Shown here: positions 18,407 through 26,361 of the stretch, piece after piece
Layout: every line of letters begins with the position of its first letter
Position numbering within the stretch: the first letter of the stretch is position 1
NCBI GenBank assembly: GCA_016783285.1
Contig: JADHWW010000112.1
Span: 1 to 35,683, forward strand
DNA length: 35,683 bases
DNA from: Anaerolineae bacterium
Lineage (GTDB): Bacteria; Chloroflexota; Anaerolineae; B4-G1
Reading direction: 5' to 3'
The notes under the pieces: generated by a model
Seen by the model: the letters and a program-made list of their open reading frames with translations, nothing else
Told to the model about the DNA's origin: nothing
Databases searched by the model: none
Translations under genes and position numbers: made by a program

Positions 18407-18422
18407 GCACCCATGTGGGTGC
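18407..18422. promoter_or_regulatory. Palindromic site upstream of malQ
   Basis: GCACCCA-TG-TGGGTGC, a perfect 7-bp dyad with a 2-bp centre, about 70 nt upstream of the malQ -10 element. A possible operator or small hairpin. Confidence 0.5.
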
Positions 18423-18486
18423 AGGTGGTGTCTCTCTTTGATGAGAGTGATAAGTTGTGCCGAAGCGTGCATAAGATGGAAAACTC

Positions 18487-18495
18487 TGCTATAAT
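18487..18495 (+). promoter_or_regulatory. Extended -10 promoter of malQ
   Basis: TGC-TATAAT on the plus strand, about 50 nt before the malQ start, with no good -35. Activator dependence through the upstream repeats is plausible. Confidence 0.6.
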
Positions 18496-18543
18496 GGGGC
18501 GCACTCCGGCGACGCAACGCTCAATAACATGGAGGTTTCACAG

Positions 18544-20055
18544 ATGAGATTCCCGCGCCGCAGTGGCATCCTGCTGCACCCCACGTCGCTCCCTGGCCGG
18601 TTCGGCATCGGCGACCTGGGCGATGCAGCCTACCGGTTTGTGGACTTTCTGGCGGCAGCCGGCCAATCCTACTGGCAGGTGCTGCCCCTGAGCCCCACCG
18701 GCTACGGCGATTCCCCCTACCAGACCCTCTCCGCCTTTGCCGGCAACCCGATGCTCATCAGCCCTGAAAAGATGGTGGAGATCGGTCACCTCTCGGAAGC
18801 GGACCTGGAGGACGCGCCCGCCTTCCCCGACGACCGGGTGGACTTCGGGCCGGTTATCCGCTACAAGACAGGCCTGCTGGACCAAGCCTTTGCCAACTTC
18901 CGGGCGCAGGCCCCTGCCAGGGGGCGAGCAGCCTTGGCCCGCTTTTGCGACGAGCAGGCTTTTTGGCTGGACGACTTCGCCCTGTTCATGGCCTTAAAAG
19001 AGGCTTACAATCTCCGCCCCTGGCACGAGTGGGAGCCGGAAGTCGCCACCCGGCAGCCGGAACCGCTGGCCCGCTGGCGGGAGTCGCTGGCCGAAGAAAT
19101 CGAAAATCAGAAATACCGACAATGGTCGTTCTTTGAGCAATGGCTGGCTGTCAAACGGTACGCCAACGAGCGGGGTGTCCGTTTCGTCGGCGACATCCCT
19201 ATCTTTGTCTCAATGGACAGTGCCGACGTCTGGGCCAACCCTCACCTGCTCCACCTCGACGAGAGACGCCGGCCGACGGTCGTCTCCGGCGTGCCTCCCG
19301 ACTATTTCAGCGAGACAGGGCAGCTCTGGGGCCATCCCCTCTATCGCTGGGAGGTGATGGCCCAGGATGGGTATGGTTGGTGGATCGCCCGTTTTCGCAT
19401 GGCCTTCACCCAGGCCGACGTAGTACGTATTGACCACTTTCGGGGTTTTTACAACTATTGGGAAGTCCCGGCGGGGGAAAAAACGGCTGTCAACGGGCGC
19501 TGGTTGTACGGCCCCGGCGCCGACCTGTTCCACGCCGTCACCGCCGCGCTGGGCGAAGTGGTGATCATCGCCGAAGACCTGGGCGATTTCGACGCCGAAT
19601 CGCGGGCCGGCGTGGACGCCATACAGACGGAGTTCGGCTACCCTGGCATGAAAGTGCTCCAGTTCGCTTTCGGCGCCGGCCCGACCGACTCCTTCCTACC
19701 CCACAACTTCACCCCCGACTGTGTGGTGTACACCGGCACCCACGACAACGACACGACCGTCGGCTGGTACCAGGCCACCTCCACAGAAGCGGAGCGGGAC
19801 TATGCCCGCAAGTATCTGGGCAGCGACGGCTCGGACATCGCCTGGGACCTGATCCGGCTGGCGTGGGCAACGGTCGCCAACACGGCCATCACGACCGTTC
19901 AAGACTTGCTGAGCCTGGGGCACGAAGCGCGGATGAACACACCCGGCACTGCCGGCCCGCCCAACTGGTGCTGGCGTCTCTTGCCCGGCGCGCTGGCCGA
20001 CGAGGTCGCAGCGCGGCTCCTGGAACTGACCGCGGTCTACGGGCGGACGTTCTGA
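18544..20055 (+). CDS. malQ: 4-alpha-glucanotransferase (amylomaltase), GH77
   Basis: A 503-residue enzyme that transfers glucan segments between maltooligosaccharides. The opening RRSGILLHPTSLPG, the WQVLPLSPTGYGDSPYQ block and the GH77 catalytic residues are all present: nucleophile D297 (VVRIDHFRG), acid/base E344 (IIAEDLG) and D401 (GTHDND). Length is typical of the bacterial short form. The start at 18544 is chosen because GGAGG lies 8 nt before it; that GGAGG belongs to an in-frame ATG at 18529 that would add five residues. Single gene, with a possible operator array upstream. Fits maltodextrin or glycogen use. Confidence 0.95.
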   Translation: MRFPRRSGILLHPTSLPGRFGIGDLGDAAYRFVDFLAAAGQSYWQVLPLSPTGYGDSPYQTLSAFAGNPMLISPEKMVEIGHLSEADLEDAPAFPDDRVDFGPVIRYKTGLLDQAFANFRAQAPARGRAALARFCDEQAFWLDDFALFMALKEAYNLRPWHEWEPEVATRQPEPLARWRESLAEEIENQKYRQWSFFEQWLAVKRYANERGVRFVGDIPIFVSMDSADVWANPHLLHLDERRRPTVVSGVPPDYFSETGQLWGHPLYRWEVMAQDGYGWWIARFRMAFTQADVVRIDHFRGFYNYWEVPAGEKTAVNGRWLYGPGADLFHAVTAALGEVVIIAEDLGDFDAESRAGVDAIQTEFGYPGMKVLQFAFGAGPTDSFLPHNFTPDCVVYTGTHDNDTTVGWYQATSTEAERDYARKYLGSDGSDIAWDLIRLAWATVANTAITTVQDLLSLGHEARMNTPGTAGPPNWCWRLLPGALADEVAARLLELTAVYGRTF

Positions 20056-20127
20056 GCGTTGTGCAAGAAACAAGCAGCATCCCAGCCCATCGCGCGACGG
20101 CGGTATTGTGAGCAGGGCTGAAATTGA

Positions 20128-20155
20128 TTGCATCCCTGCGCGAACATGGTACAAT
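20128..20155 (+). promoter_or_regulatory. Promoter of the Uma2-family gene
   Basis: TTGCAT, 16 nt, TACAAT, with TG upstream of the -10, about 30 nt before the start codon. Confidence 0.6.
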
Positions 20156-20185
20156 AGCCGCGCGCACGGCGCGAGGAGGAACACG

Positions 20186-20818
20186 ATGGCATCTGAGAGC
20201 ACGATTACGCCTACAGTTGAGATTGTTGCCCCTGCTACAGCACCGCCACTGGTCAAGCAAGCATGGCCGCCTGAACAGGGCGAGTGGACATACGAGGACT
20301 GGCTGCGCCTGCCCGATGATGGCTTCCGCTACGAGGTACTGAACGGAGAATTGCACATGACACCACCACCGACCATAGGTCATCAGAACGCAGTTACGAA
20401 GCTGACCACCCGGATGTACGATTTCGCCAGACAAGCCGGTATGGGTATCGTCCTGGTCTCTCCTGTCGGCGTGCGGCTGCCGGGCCAGCCGGTGCCGGTG
20501 CAGCCAGACATCGTCTTCGTCCGCGCCGACCGCCGTGACATCATGGGCGAGGATTACGTGGAAGGCGCACCCGACCTGGTGGTGGAAGTCCTCTCACCGT
20601 CCAATTGGCTCTACGACCGGCGGGAGAAACTGCTGGCTTATCAGCAGGCCCGCGTGCCGGAATACTGGATTGTGGATTACCGCGCCCGTACGATCGAGGT
20701 ACGGGTGCTGGAAGGAGGAAGATACACCCTGCTGGAAGAGTTCCGCAGCGGAGAGGCGGCCCGCTCACAAGTTCTTACTGGCTTTGAGATCGCCGTGGAC
20801 GACCTATTCGAGATGTAG
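20186..20818 (+). CDS. Uma2-family (DUF820) putative PD-(D/E)XK nuclease
   Basis: A 210-residue protein. A variable N-terminus (about 1-40) precedes the family core: EDWLRLPDDGFRYEVLNGEL, then the nuclease-like triad D in QPDIVFV, E in LVVEVLSPSN and K in REKLLAYQQARVPEYWIVD. The start MASEST at 20186 follows GAGGAGG by 8 nt; an earlier in-frame ATG is rejected. Uma2 proteins are greatly expanded in cyanobacteria and Chloroflexota and are suspected mobile or restriction-like nucleases, with no proven role. Ends 11 nt before the nucleoside hydrolase start. Confidence 0.9.
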   Translation: MASESTITPTVEIVAPATAPPLVKQAWPPEQGEWTYEDWLRLPDDGFRYEVLNGELHMTPPPTIGHQNAVTKLTTRMYDFARQAGMGIVLVSPVGVRLPGQPVPVQPDIVFVRADRRDIMGEDYVEGAPDLVVEVLSPSNWLYDRREKLLAYQQARVPEYWIVDYRARTIEVRVLEGGRYTLLEEFRSGEAARSQVLTGFEIAVDDLFEM

Positions 20819-20829
20819 CGAGTGTACCG

Positions 20830-21972
20830 TTGCTTCGCAGTCCATTCTTCTGGATCGCTATCGCGCTCATCGCAGCCGGCATCGCGCTGACGGCAACGTT
20901 GGGCGTGTTATACTGGCTAGTCGCGGGGTTTGTCGCGGCTGTCCTGACATTCGTCGTCGTTTTCCTGAGCGCGGCTTACGCCGTCGGACGCGCTGAGCCA
21001 CCGCAGGTGACCCGCCTGCGAAAAGTCCCTCGCTCCGAGTGTGTCTCCGTCATCTACGACTGTGACCTGGCGATGGGCCACCCCTTCCGAGACGTGGACG
21101 CCGGGTTGGCATTGCTTTATCTTCTGGGCGAGACCCGTGTCAACCTGCTCTGCGTCACGACCACCTACGGCAACGGCCCGACGAGGATGACCACTCGCAC
21201 GACCCGCCGCCTGCTGGACCGCCTGGGGTACGACGACGTCGCCACGCTGCCCGGCGCGGCCGGCCCCGACGAGGAGCCGGAGACAAACCGCGCTGCCCGG
21301 CGCCTGAGGGAAATCGTCAGCACGCAGCCCGGCGAAATCGTCCTCATCGCTACCGGCAGTATGACCAACCTCAAGCACGCCGCTGCACTCGATCCAGATT
21401 TCTTCAAGAAACTGCGCGGCCTCCACCTGATGGGCGGCATAACCGGGCCTCTGGTCTGGAATGGACGCCGGGTAGCGGAACTCAATTTCTCGCTCGACCC
21501 GGAGGCGGCCTATCTGGCCATTCACGCCGACTGTCCCGTAACCATCGCCACAGGTCAGGCCGGCCTGACTGCTATCTTCCGCAGCCCGCAGTTCGCCGCG
21601 CTCCAGGCATTGCGCGACCCCATCTCGCGCCTCATCGCCCGCAAGACCCGCTTCTGGTTTGCATTGATGCGGCTCTGGTTCCGGGACGGGGGTTTCGCGA
21701 TGTGGGATTCGGTCGCCGTGCTCCCGCTCAGCCACCCGGAACTGTTCGAATACGAGCGGGTGCACGTCACCTCGACCCGCGACGACCTGCGCACCGGCCG
21801 GCTGATGGTAGACCCCGACAGACGCGGGCCGGTGCGGCTGGTGCGTAGCGTGCGGGACTTCGATGGTTTTATCCTGGCGCACTTCGCCGCCTGGCGGCAT
21901 CTCTGGCGGCACGTCAGCGCACGCAGGAACAACCCTCACGGTTGCCCTGGGAGGAGAAAAAGTAGTAAATGA
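20830..21972 (+). CDS. Membrane-anchored nucleoside hydrolase (IUNH family)
   Basis: A 380-residue protein. The catalytic domain follows the inosine/uridine-preferring nucleoside hydrolase pattern: a calcium-binding N-terminal Asp cluster (YDCDLAMGHPFRDVDAGLAL), LCVTTTYGN, IATGSMTNLK, HLMGG, and a late Asp in FAMWDSVAVL. It would split ribonucleosides to base and ribose. Unusually it begins with two hydrophobic helices (about 6-50), so the enzyme is likely tethered to the membrane; most family members are soluble. The Asp cluster has a spacer between DCD and DVDAG compared with the common DTDxGxDD. TTG start, weak ribosome site, so the exact start is uncertain. It overlaps the phosphatase gene by 4 nt. 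Confidence 0.85.
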   Translation: MLRSPFFWIAIALIAAGIALTATLGVLYWLVAGFVAAVLTFVVVFLSAAYAVGRAEPPQVTRLRKVPRSECVSVIYDCDLAMGHPFRDVDAGLALLYLLGETRVNLLCVTTTYGNGPTRMTTRTTRRLLDRLGYDDVATLPGAAGPDEEPETNRAARRLREIVSTQPGEIVLIATGSMTNLKHAAALDPDFFKKLRGLHLMGGITGPLVWNGRRVAELNFSLDPEAAYLAIHADCPVTIATGQAGLTAIFRSPQFAALQALRDPISRLIARKTRFWFALMRLWFRDGGFAMWDSVAVLPLSHPELFEYERVHVTSTRDDLRTGRLMVDPDRRGPVRLVRSVRDFDGFILAHFAAWRHLWRHVSARRNNPHGCPGRRKSSK

Positions 21973-22589
21973 CACGTATCGTACTGGTTCGCCACGGTCA
22001 GACGGTCTGGAACCGGGAGGCACGCTTCCGGGGCCGGGCCGATGTGGAGTTGGACGAGCTTGGACTGCAGCAGGCGCAGGCGACCGGGCGCTACCTGGCC
22101 GCCCGCTGGCCGGTCGTCGCGACCTACGCCAGCCCGATGCGCCGCGCTATGCAGACCGCCGAACCCATCGCCCGCGCCCAAGGGCTGGACGCCCACCCGC
22201 TGGAGGGGCTGATGGACATTGATTTCGGCGAGTTGCAGGGGCTCTCGGTCGACGAGGTGAAGCAGCGCTACCCTACGCTCTACCGGGCCTGGCTGGAGGT
22301 GCCCCACACGGTGCACTTCCCCGGCGGGGAGGGACTCAACGATGTGCGGAAGCGGGTCCTGGCTGGCCTGGACGAGGTGGTCGCCCGCCACGTGGGTCAG
22401 ACGGTCGCGTTGGTCTCCCACACCGTCGTCAACCGCGTGCTGCTCTGCGCCGTGCTGGGGCTGGGTAACGAGCATTTCTGGCGGCTGCGGCAGGGGACTT
22501 GCGCGGTGAACGTCTTCGACGTCAAGGAGGATGGCGCCTTCATCATCGGTCTCCTGAACGACACCTGCCACCTGCAGAACCTCTCCTGA
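21969..22589 (+). CDS. Histidine phosphatase family protein
   Basis: A 206-residue enzyme of the phosphoglycerate-mutase-like superfamily. It has the phospho-acceptor motif VLVRHGQTVWN near the N-terminus, the SPMRRAMQTAEPIA arginine helix, catalytic Glu in DIDFGELQG and the second His in LVSHTVVNRVLL. Likely a small-molecule phosphatase; mutase, CobC or broad-specificity roles cannot be separated. Start overlaps the nucleoside hydrolase stop (ATGA), so the two are coupled. Removing phosphate from nucleotides or sugar phosphates would fit with nucleoside breakdown by the partner. Confidence 0.9.
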   Translation: MTRIVLVRHGQTVWNREARFRGRADVELDELGLQQAQATGRYLAARWPVVATYASPMRRAMQTAEPIARAQGLDAHPLEGLMDIDFGELQGLSVDEVKQRYPTLYRAWLEVPHTVHFPGGEGLNDVRKRVLAGLDEVVARHVGQTVALVSHTVVNRVLLCAVLGLGNEHFWRLRQGTCAVNVFDVKEDGAFIIGLLNDTCHLQNLS

Positions 22590-22631
22590 TAAGAGCCGTT
22601 CCGAAAACGTGCGCGACAAGCATCTCCCCTA

Positions 22632-22664
22632 TACAGAGCAGGATTAACAGAATTAAAGGATAAA
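22632..22664 (+). repeat. Dispersed repeat A, copy 1
   Basis: TACAGAGCAGGATT, then ACAGAATTA and AGGATAAA. A nearly identical 34-nt copy lies in the same orientation at 31935-31968. Confidence 0.75.
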
Positions 22665-22757
22665 CAGTTACTACTCAGGTGCAACGCACTTTTGCTACAA
22701 ATCTGCCTATTCTACGGTGCAATCTGCTGGACAAAATCGCTGAAATGGCAAGAGACA

Positions 22758-22821
22758 AAGGAGATTCTTCGCTACGCTCAGAATGACGGTCAACCGTCAG
22801 GGCGACTTTTGCGGTACTGCG
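22758..22821 (+). repeat. Dispersed repeat B, copy 1
   Basis: A 64-bp unit containing GATTCTTCGCTACGCTCAG and the dyad GACGGT-CA-ACCGTC. It recurs at 31971-32034 in inverted orientation with a single mismatch. It lies just upstream of the brnT promoter. Confidence 0.85.
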
Positions 22822-22825
22822 GATT

Positions 22826-22854
22826 TTGCCTCCCTCCCGCTGTTGTGTTATACT
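22826..22854 (+). promoter_or_regulatory. Promoter of the brnT-brnA operon
   Basis: TTGCCT, 17 nt, TATACT, about 35-40 nt before the toxin start. Confidence 0.6.
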
Positions 22855-22892
22855 ATATCTTGAGCAATCGAACTCGTGAACGGAGCCCGTTT

Positions 22893-23177
22893 ATGTACAT
22901 TGATGATTTTGTATGGCTGCCCGACGTACTTGAAAAACTGGCCGCCAAGCACGACGTTACACAAGATGAGGTTGAAGGAGTGTTTTTCAATCGTCCGCGG
23001 TATCGCTTTGTTGAGTCAGGGTACCGCCCAGGCGAAGATGTGTACTCAGCCAGCGGGCAGACTGATGCAGGCCGGTACTTGATTGTGTTTTTCATTCACA
23101 AACCGGGCAACACATCTCTTATCTTGAGTGCGCGAGATATGGATAAGAAGGAGCGGAGACAGTATGAACGAAAGTGA
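22893..23177 (+). CDS. brnT: BrnT-like ribonuclease toxin
   Basis: A 94-residue protein beginning MYIDDFVWLPDVLEKLAAKH, with a VEGVFFNRPRY segment and the closing LILSARDMDKKERRQYERK typical of BrnT, a RelE-fold ribonuclease that stops translation. The long in-frame upstream extension reads through repeat B and is not coding. The gene overlaps the next one by 14 nt, as toxin and antitoxin genes often do. Toxin-first order matches the classical brnTA operon, in which the antitoxin represses the promoter. Divergent from the best-known BrnT, so confidence is moderate. Confidence 0.75.
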   Translation: MYIDDFVWLPDVLEKLAAKHDVTQDEVEGVFFNRPRYRFVESGYRPGEDVYSASGQTDAGRYLIVFFIHKPGNTSLILSARDMDKKERRQYERK

Positions 23178-23436
23178 TGGCACACAACTCACCAGCATCT
23201 CAAAGGCACGTACAATGGAGGAGATCGCTGACTTTTGGGATACGCATAGCCTGGCCGACTACTGGGATCAGACCCACGAAGTTCGGTTTGAAGTCAGAGC
23301 CAAACGTAGACGGCGTGTAACACTCGCCCCGGAGGTCTATGCGGGGGTTGAGGCCCAGGCCCGTGCGCGTGGTATTGTACCGGAAACGTTGGTCAACCTG
23401 TGGTTGGTTGAACGGCTACAAAGCGATGTTGCCTGA
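23164..23436 (+). CDS. brnA: BrnA/CopG-like antitoxin
   Basis: A 90-residue protein. An acidic middle EEIADFWDTHSLADYWDQT is typical of CopG-type antitoxins paired with BrnT-like toxins and should wrap the toxin. The C-terminal RRRRVTLAPEVYAGVEAQA is a ribbon-helix-helix DNA-binding domain. Start at 23164 after GGAGAC, overlapping the toxin gene. Expected to neutralise the toxin and autorepress the promoter at 22826-22854. Confidence 0.85.
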   Translation: MNESDGTQLTSISKARTMEEIADFWDTHSLADYWDQTHEVRFEVRAKRRRRVTLAPEVYAGVEAQARARGIVPETLVNLWLVERLQSDVA

Positions 23437-23524
23437 ACCACCACATTTTGCTGCTTAACCCCCTTGCACCCGCCGGCGGAACGTCACCACCTCCCATGCC
23501 TGCAAGTGGGTCAGCACCACGAAC

Positions 23525-23567
23525 GCCAGTCACCAGGCCTCCCAAATCGTGACTGGCGCCCTTTTCG
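23525..23567 (+). terminator. Terminator after brnTA
   Basis: GCCAGTCAC and GTGACTGGC form a perfect 9-bp stem around a 15-nt loop, followed by GCCCTTTTC. It lies 88 nt after the antitoxin stop. Confidence 0.65.
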
Positions 23568-23949
23568 TGTGCTCATCCTGTTGTTAGCATTGGCCTTGAT
23601 TCTGGGTGCTGCGCCGGCCGCCCGTATTGCCGAGCCACTGAACGACCGCCCTTCGACTTCGCTTCCCTCGGCTTCGCCCTTCGACCGGGCTCAGGACAAT
23701 CTCGGGACAGGCAAGATAGTCCCCTCAGTGGTTTCAGTGGATCTTCAGCGTCCTCAGTGATTCAATCCTCCATTCATTGGCGACTGGCACATTGAGGCGG
23801 TGGACAGTTGACCCTCTCACATACCGCCGATGGCAGCCAGACCTGGCAGACTGCTCCATTTGCATGGCCGGGCGGGATGGGGTAGAATTCGGCGGCGAGT
23901 GGTTGGCAGTTGATTTTTTTGTGCTAGCAAGAATGCGAGGAGGAAGGGC
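23568..23949. other. Repeat-rich intergenic region
   Basis: No gene is supported here. It contains CCCTTCGACTTCGCTTCCC-type and CTCAGTG/TTCAGTGG words that recur in intergenic DNA of repeat-rich genomes, and a GGCGACTGGCACATTGAG word similar to one near 10594. An open frame across 23464-23760 is made of these repeats. Confidence 0.5.
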
Positions 23950-24474
23950 TTGGACCACCGAGAGCGACTCGTGCAGTACTCAAAAGAGGAATTGATAGGC
24001 TTTTTGGAGGATGCGGCCAAGAACTGGCTGGCTCACGACGGTCTGTGGTTCCTGGCGGCCGAGGAGAAGTTCGGCATAGAAACCGCTATCGAAGTGGACC
24101 GGCGGGCATGGGAACGGTTCACCGTCATTGAGGCCAGACGCATCATGCGCCGCCTGGGGATTGAGCCCGGCGGCGGCATCCCCGCGCTGAAGCAGGCGCT
24201 GGAGTACCGTCTCTACGCCTACCTCAACGTGCAGGAGACACTCGACGTGGACGAGCGCACCATCATCTTCCGTATGAACGAGTGCCGCGTGCAAACTGCG
24301 CGCAAGCGCAAGGGGCTGCCGGACTTCCCCTGCAAGCCGGTAGGTCTGGTGGAGTATGGCAATTTCGCCCGCACGATTAACCCCCGCTTTCGTACCCGCT
24401 GCATCGCGTGCCCGCCTGACCCCCACCCGGAGGAGTACTGGTGCGCCTGGGAGTTCACACTATGGGGATCTTGA
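23950..24474 (+). CDS. DUF6125-family protein
   Basis: A 174-residue soluble protein, highly patterned: AKNWLAHDGLWFLAAEEKFG, RRAWERFTVIEARRIM, FRMNECRVQTARKRKGLPDFPCKPVG and a Cys pair in RCIACPPD near the C-terminus. I recognise this as the DUF6125 type; no reaction is known. Conserved Cys, His and Asn residues suggest a metal or thiol-dependent enzyme. TTG start after AGGAGGAAGG. Its end overlaps the start of the URO-D-family gene, so the two act together. Confidence 0.82.
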   Translation: MDHRERLVQYSKEELIGFLEDAAKNWLAHDGLWFLAAEEKFGIETAIEVDRRAWERFTVIEARRIMRRLGIEPGGGIPALKQALEYRLYAYLNVQETLDVDERTIIFRMNECRVQTARKRKGLPDFPCKPVGLVEYGNFARTINPRFRTRCIACPPDPHPEEYWCAWEFTLWGS

Positions 24475-25490
24475 GCGGGGAGCAGACAGGTGCGATGGAT
24501 GCCCGGCAGCGTTTTCTGGAGACGATGCGTTACGGCACGCCCAACCGTGTGCCGTACTTCGACCAGACCATCCGCGAAGAGACGCTGGCCCGCTGGTATC
24601 AGGAAGGTTTCCCCCGTGACCGGACGGTGGCCGAGATGTTCAATCTCGACCGCTGGGAGGTCTTCGGCGTGCGGGAGGAGGTCCCGCTCGACCTCTATCC
24701 ACACCCGGACTTCACCGGCCATCTCCAGACGCGGGCCGACGTCGAACGCTGGAAGCGGACGCACGACTCCACGCGACCGCGCCGCTACCCGCGCGACTGG
24801 CCCCGCCACGTCCGCCGCTGGGCGGAGCGTGACCACCCCCTGGGCATCCGGGTCTGTCGGGGCTTCTTCCTCTCGCTGATGGTGGGGGATTGGGAGAGTC
24901 TCACCGACGTGCTGTACATGACCTGCGACGCGCCGGATATGTTGGCCGAGATGATCGCTTTCCTGGCCAACTTCCTGGTCGAGGTGCTCACCCCCGCGCT
25001 GGAGGCAGTGCAGTTTGACTATGCCCTCTTCGATGAGCCCATCGCCTCCAACACCGCGCCGGTTGTTGGCCCCGACGTTTTCCGCCGCTTCATGCAGCCG
25101 CTCTACCGGCGACTGTGCGACCTGCTGGACGCCCACGGTGTGGAGGTGCGCATCTTCGGCAGCCACGGCCGCGTGCAAGAGTTGATTCCGGTCGCGCTGG
25201 AGGCGGGGATCAACACACTGTGGGTCGGCAACATCGGGCCGGCGGGTCTGGACTACGTGGCTTTGCGGCGGGAGTACGGGCGCGACCTGCGGCTCATCGG
25301 CGGGATTGACATGCGGGTGCTGGAGGCCGACCGGCCAGTGGTCGAAGCGGAGGTGATGCGGGTCGTGCCGCCGCTCCTGGAGCAGGGCGGCTACGTGCCG
25401 ACGGTGGACGGGCGCGTGCGCAGGTATGTGCCCTACGAGAACTATCGGGCCTATCGGGAGTTGATCCGGGAGTTGGCGGAGCAGGGGTAG
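24462..25490 (+). CDS. Uroporphyrinogen decarboxylase (URO-D) family protein
   Basis: A 342-residue TIM-barrel protein. RQRFLETMRYGTPNRVPYFD near the N-terminus and GGIDMRVLEAD near the C-terminus are URO-D family signatures, and FGSHGRVQELIPVALEAG follows the family pattern. It is more like the MtaA/CmuA corrinoid methyltransferase branch than HemE: no other heme genes are near. The start is uncertain: ATG 24462 (GGAG 8 nt upstream, overlapping the previous stop by 13 nt) or ATG 24495, where the family core begins. Second gene of a three-gene operon; a methyl-transfer or demethylation role is inferred. Confidence 0.85.
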   Translation: MGILSGEQTGAMDARQRFLETMRYGTPNRVPYFDQTIREETLARWYQEGFPRDRTVAEMFNLDRWEVFGVREEVPLDLYPHPDFTGHLQTRADVERWKRTHDSTRPRRYPRDWPRHVRRWAERDHPLGIRVCRGFFLSLMVGDWESLTDVLYMTCDAPDMLAEMIAFLANFLVEVLTPALEAVQFDYALFDEPIASNTAPVVGPDVFRRFMQPLYRRLCDLLDAHGVEVRIFGSHGRVQELIPVALEAGINTLWVGNIGPAGLDYVALRREYGRDLRLIGGIDMRVLEADRPVVEAEVMRVVPPLLEQGGYVPTVDGRVRRYVPYENYRAYRELIRELAEQG

Positions 25491-25517
25491 TTTCTACCAT
25501 AGGGAAAGGAGGGAGCC

Positions 25518-26297
25518 ATGCCTCGGACAGCGTTTAACCCTCAGACACACGGTTTTGCATTCGTGAACAGTTGGAAGTTCGACGAAGAGGAGCGGCAGCG
25601 TTTGCACGACCGCGTCGCCGCCTATCTCACCTGGGGCGCCATCCTCGGGGCAGCCACGTTCGGGCCAGCCGGTGCGATCCTCGTCCCCCTCGGCATCCGC
25701 GCCCTGCGCGAAGAGATGGAAAGCCATCTCGCCCCAGGATATGGCCTGTGTGGGGGGATGTGTTTTGCCGCGCTCGACTTCTACAAGGCCGGCCTCCCTG
25801 TTCCCAGGGGGCAGCATCCCAACGATCGACCCGCTCCCGGGACCCACCTGCGTAGCTACATCTGGAAGCGCCAGTTGGACAGCCTGGTCAGCGATGGGGC
25901 CAGGTTCCTGGCCTGGCTGATCGCCTTGAACAACCTCCGCCAGTCCTGGCCCTTCCGGGGAGGAACTGCCCGGCTTCTGGCCTGGTCGAAAGAGGAATGG
26001 AAAACGCTGAAAGCGCGCGTGGACGCCGGTGAACCGGTTCCGATTGGGCTGGTGCGCGACACGAAGAACGTCTACGACAACCACCAGGTTCTGGCGATCG
26101 GTTATGACGAGACGGATGAGACACGCACCACGATCTATCTGTACGATCCGAACTGCCCGGACATGGAGTCCACTATCAGCATCGAATTTGGCGAGCAGTT
26201 GCTCGACGGCCGGGAGAGATGTCCTGCATCAGCACCGCTGCGGGGCTTCTTCGGCGAAGCCTACAAGTTCTATGACCCAAAAGAGGTCATTGATTAG
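25518..26297 (+). CDS. Putative papain/C39-like cysteine-triad protein
   Basis: A 259-residue protein of no named family that I can confirm. It shows a Cys helix GYGLCGGMCFAALDFY (C78, C82), then NHQVLAIGYD with H189, then YDPNCPD (D210/N212), the order Cys-His-Asp/Asn of papain-like and C39 peptidases. A hydrophobic glycine-rich stretch at 37-60 could insert in a membrane. AAGGAGGG precedes the ATG. It ends the DUF6125/URO-D operon, followed by a strong terminator. Peptidase, transglutaminase-like or inactive homologue are all possible. Confidence 0.65.
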   Translation: MPRTAFNPQTHGFAFVNSWKFDEEERQRLHDRVAAYLTWGAILGAATFGPAGAILVPLGIRALREEMESHLAPGYGLCGGMCFAALDFYKAGLPVPRGQHPNDRPAPGTHLRSYIWKRQLDSLVSDGARFLAWLIALNNLRQSWPFRGGTARLLAWSKEEWKTLKARVDAGEPVPIGLVRDTKNVYDNHQVLAIGYDETDETRTTIYLYDPNCPDMESTISIEFGEQLLDGRERCPASAPLRGFFGEAYKFYDPKEVID

Positions 26298-26312
26298 TAG
26301 GGGCGAGTCTGA

Positions 26313-26346
26313 GTAGGGGCGAGTCTGAGACTCGCCCCTACTTTCT
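26313..26346 (+). terminator. Strong terminator with duplicated left arm
   Basis: GTAGGGGCGAGTC-TGA-GACTCGCCCCTAC, a perfect 13-bp stem with 3-nt loop, followed by TTTCT. The left arm is duplicated just upstream (26298-26312), which suggests slippage or a dispersed hairpin element. It separates convergent genes. Confidence 0.85.
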
Positions 26347-26361
26347 TCTATCGCGACGGTG

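Noticed and set aside
20917..22023. A 368-residue minus-strand frame opposite the nucleoside hydrolase
   Set aside because: A mirror of a real gene with motifs on the plus strand; no ribosome site and no domain.
23464..23760. A 98-residue frame with a hydrophobic stretch and SPFDRAQDN
   Set aside because: Built over a terminator and common intergenic repeat words; no ribosome site.
24219..25178. A 319-residue minus-strand frame opposite the DUF6125 and URO-D genes
   Set aside because: Antisense to well-supported family members; no start signal and no domain.
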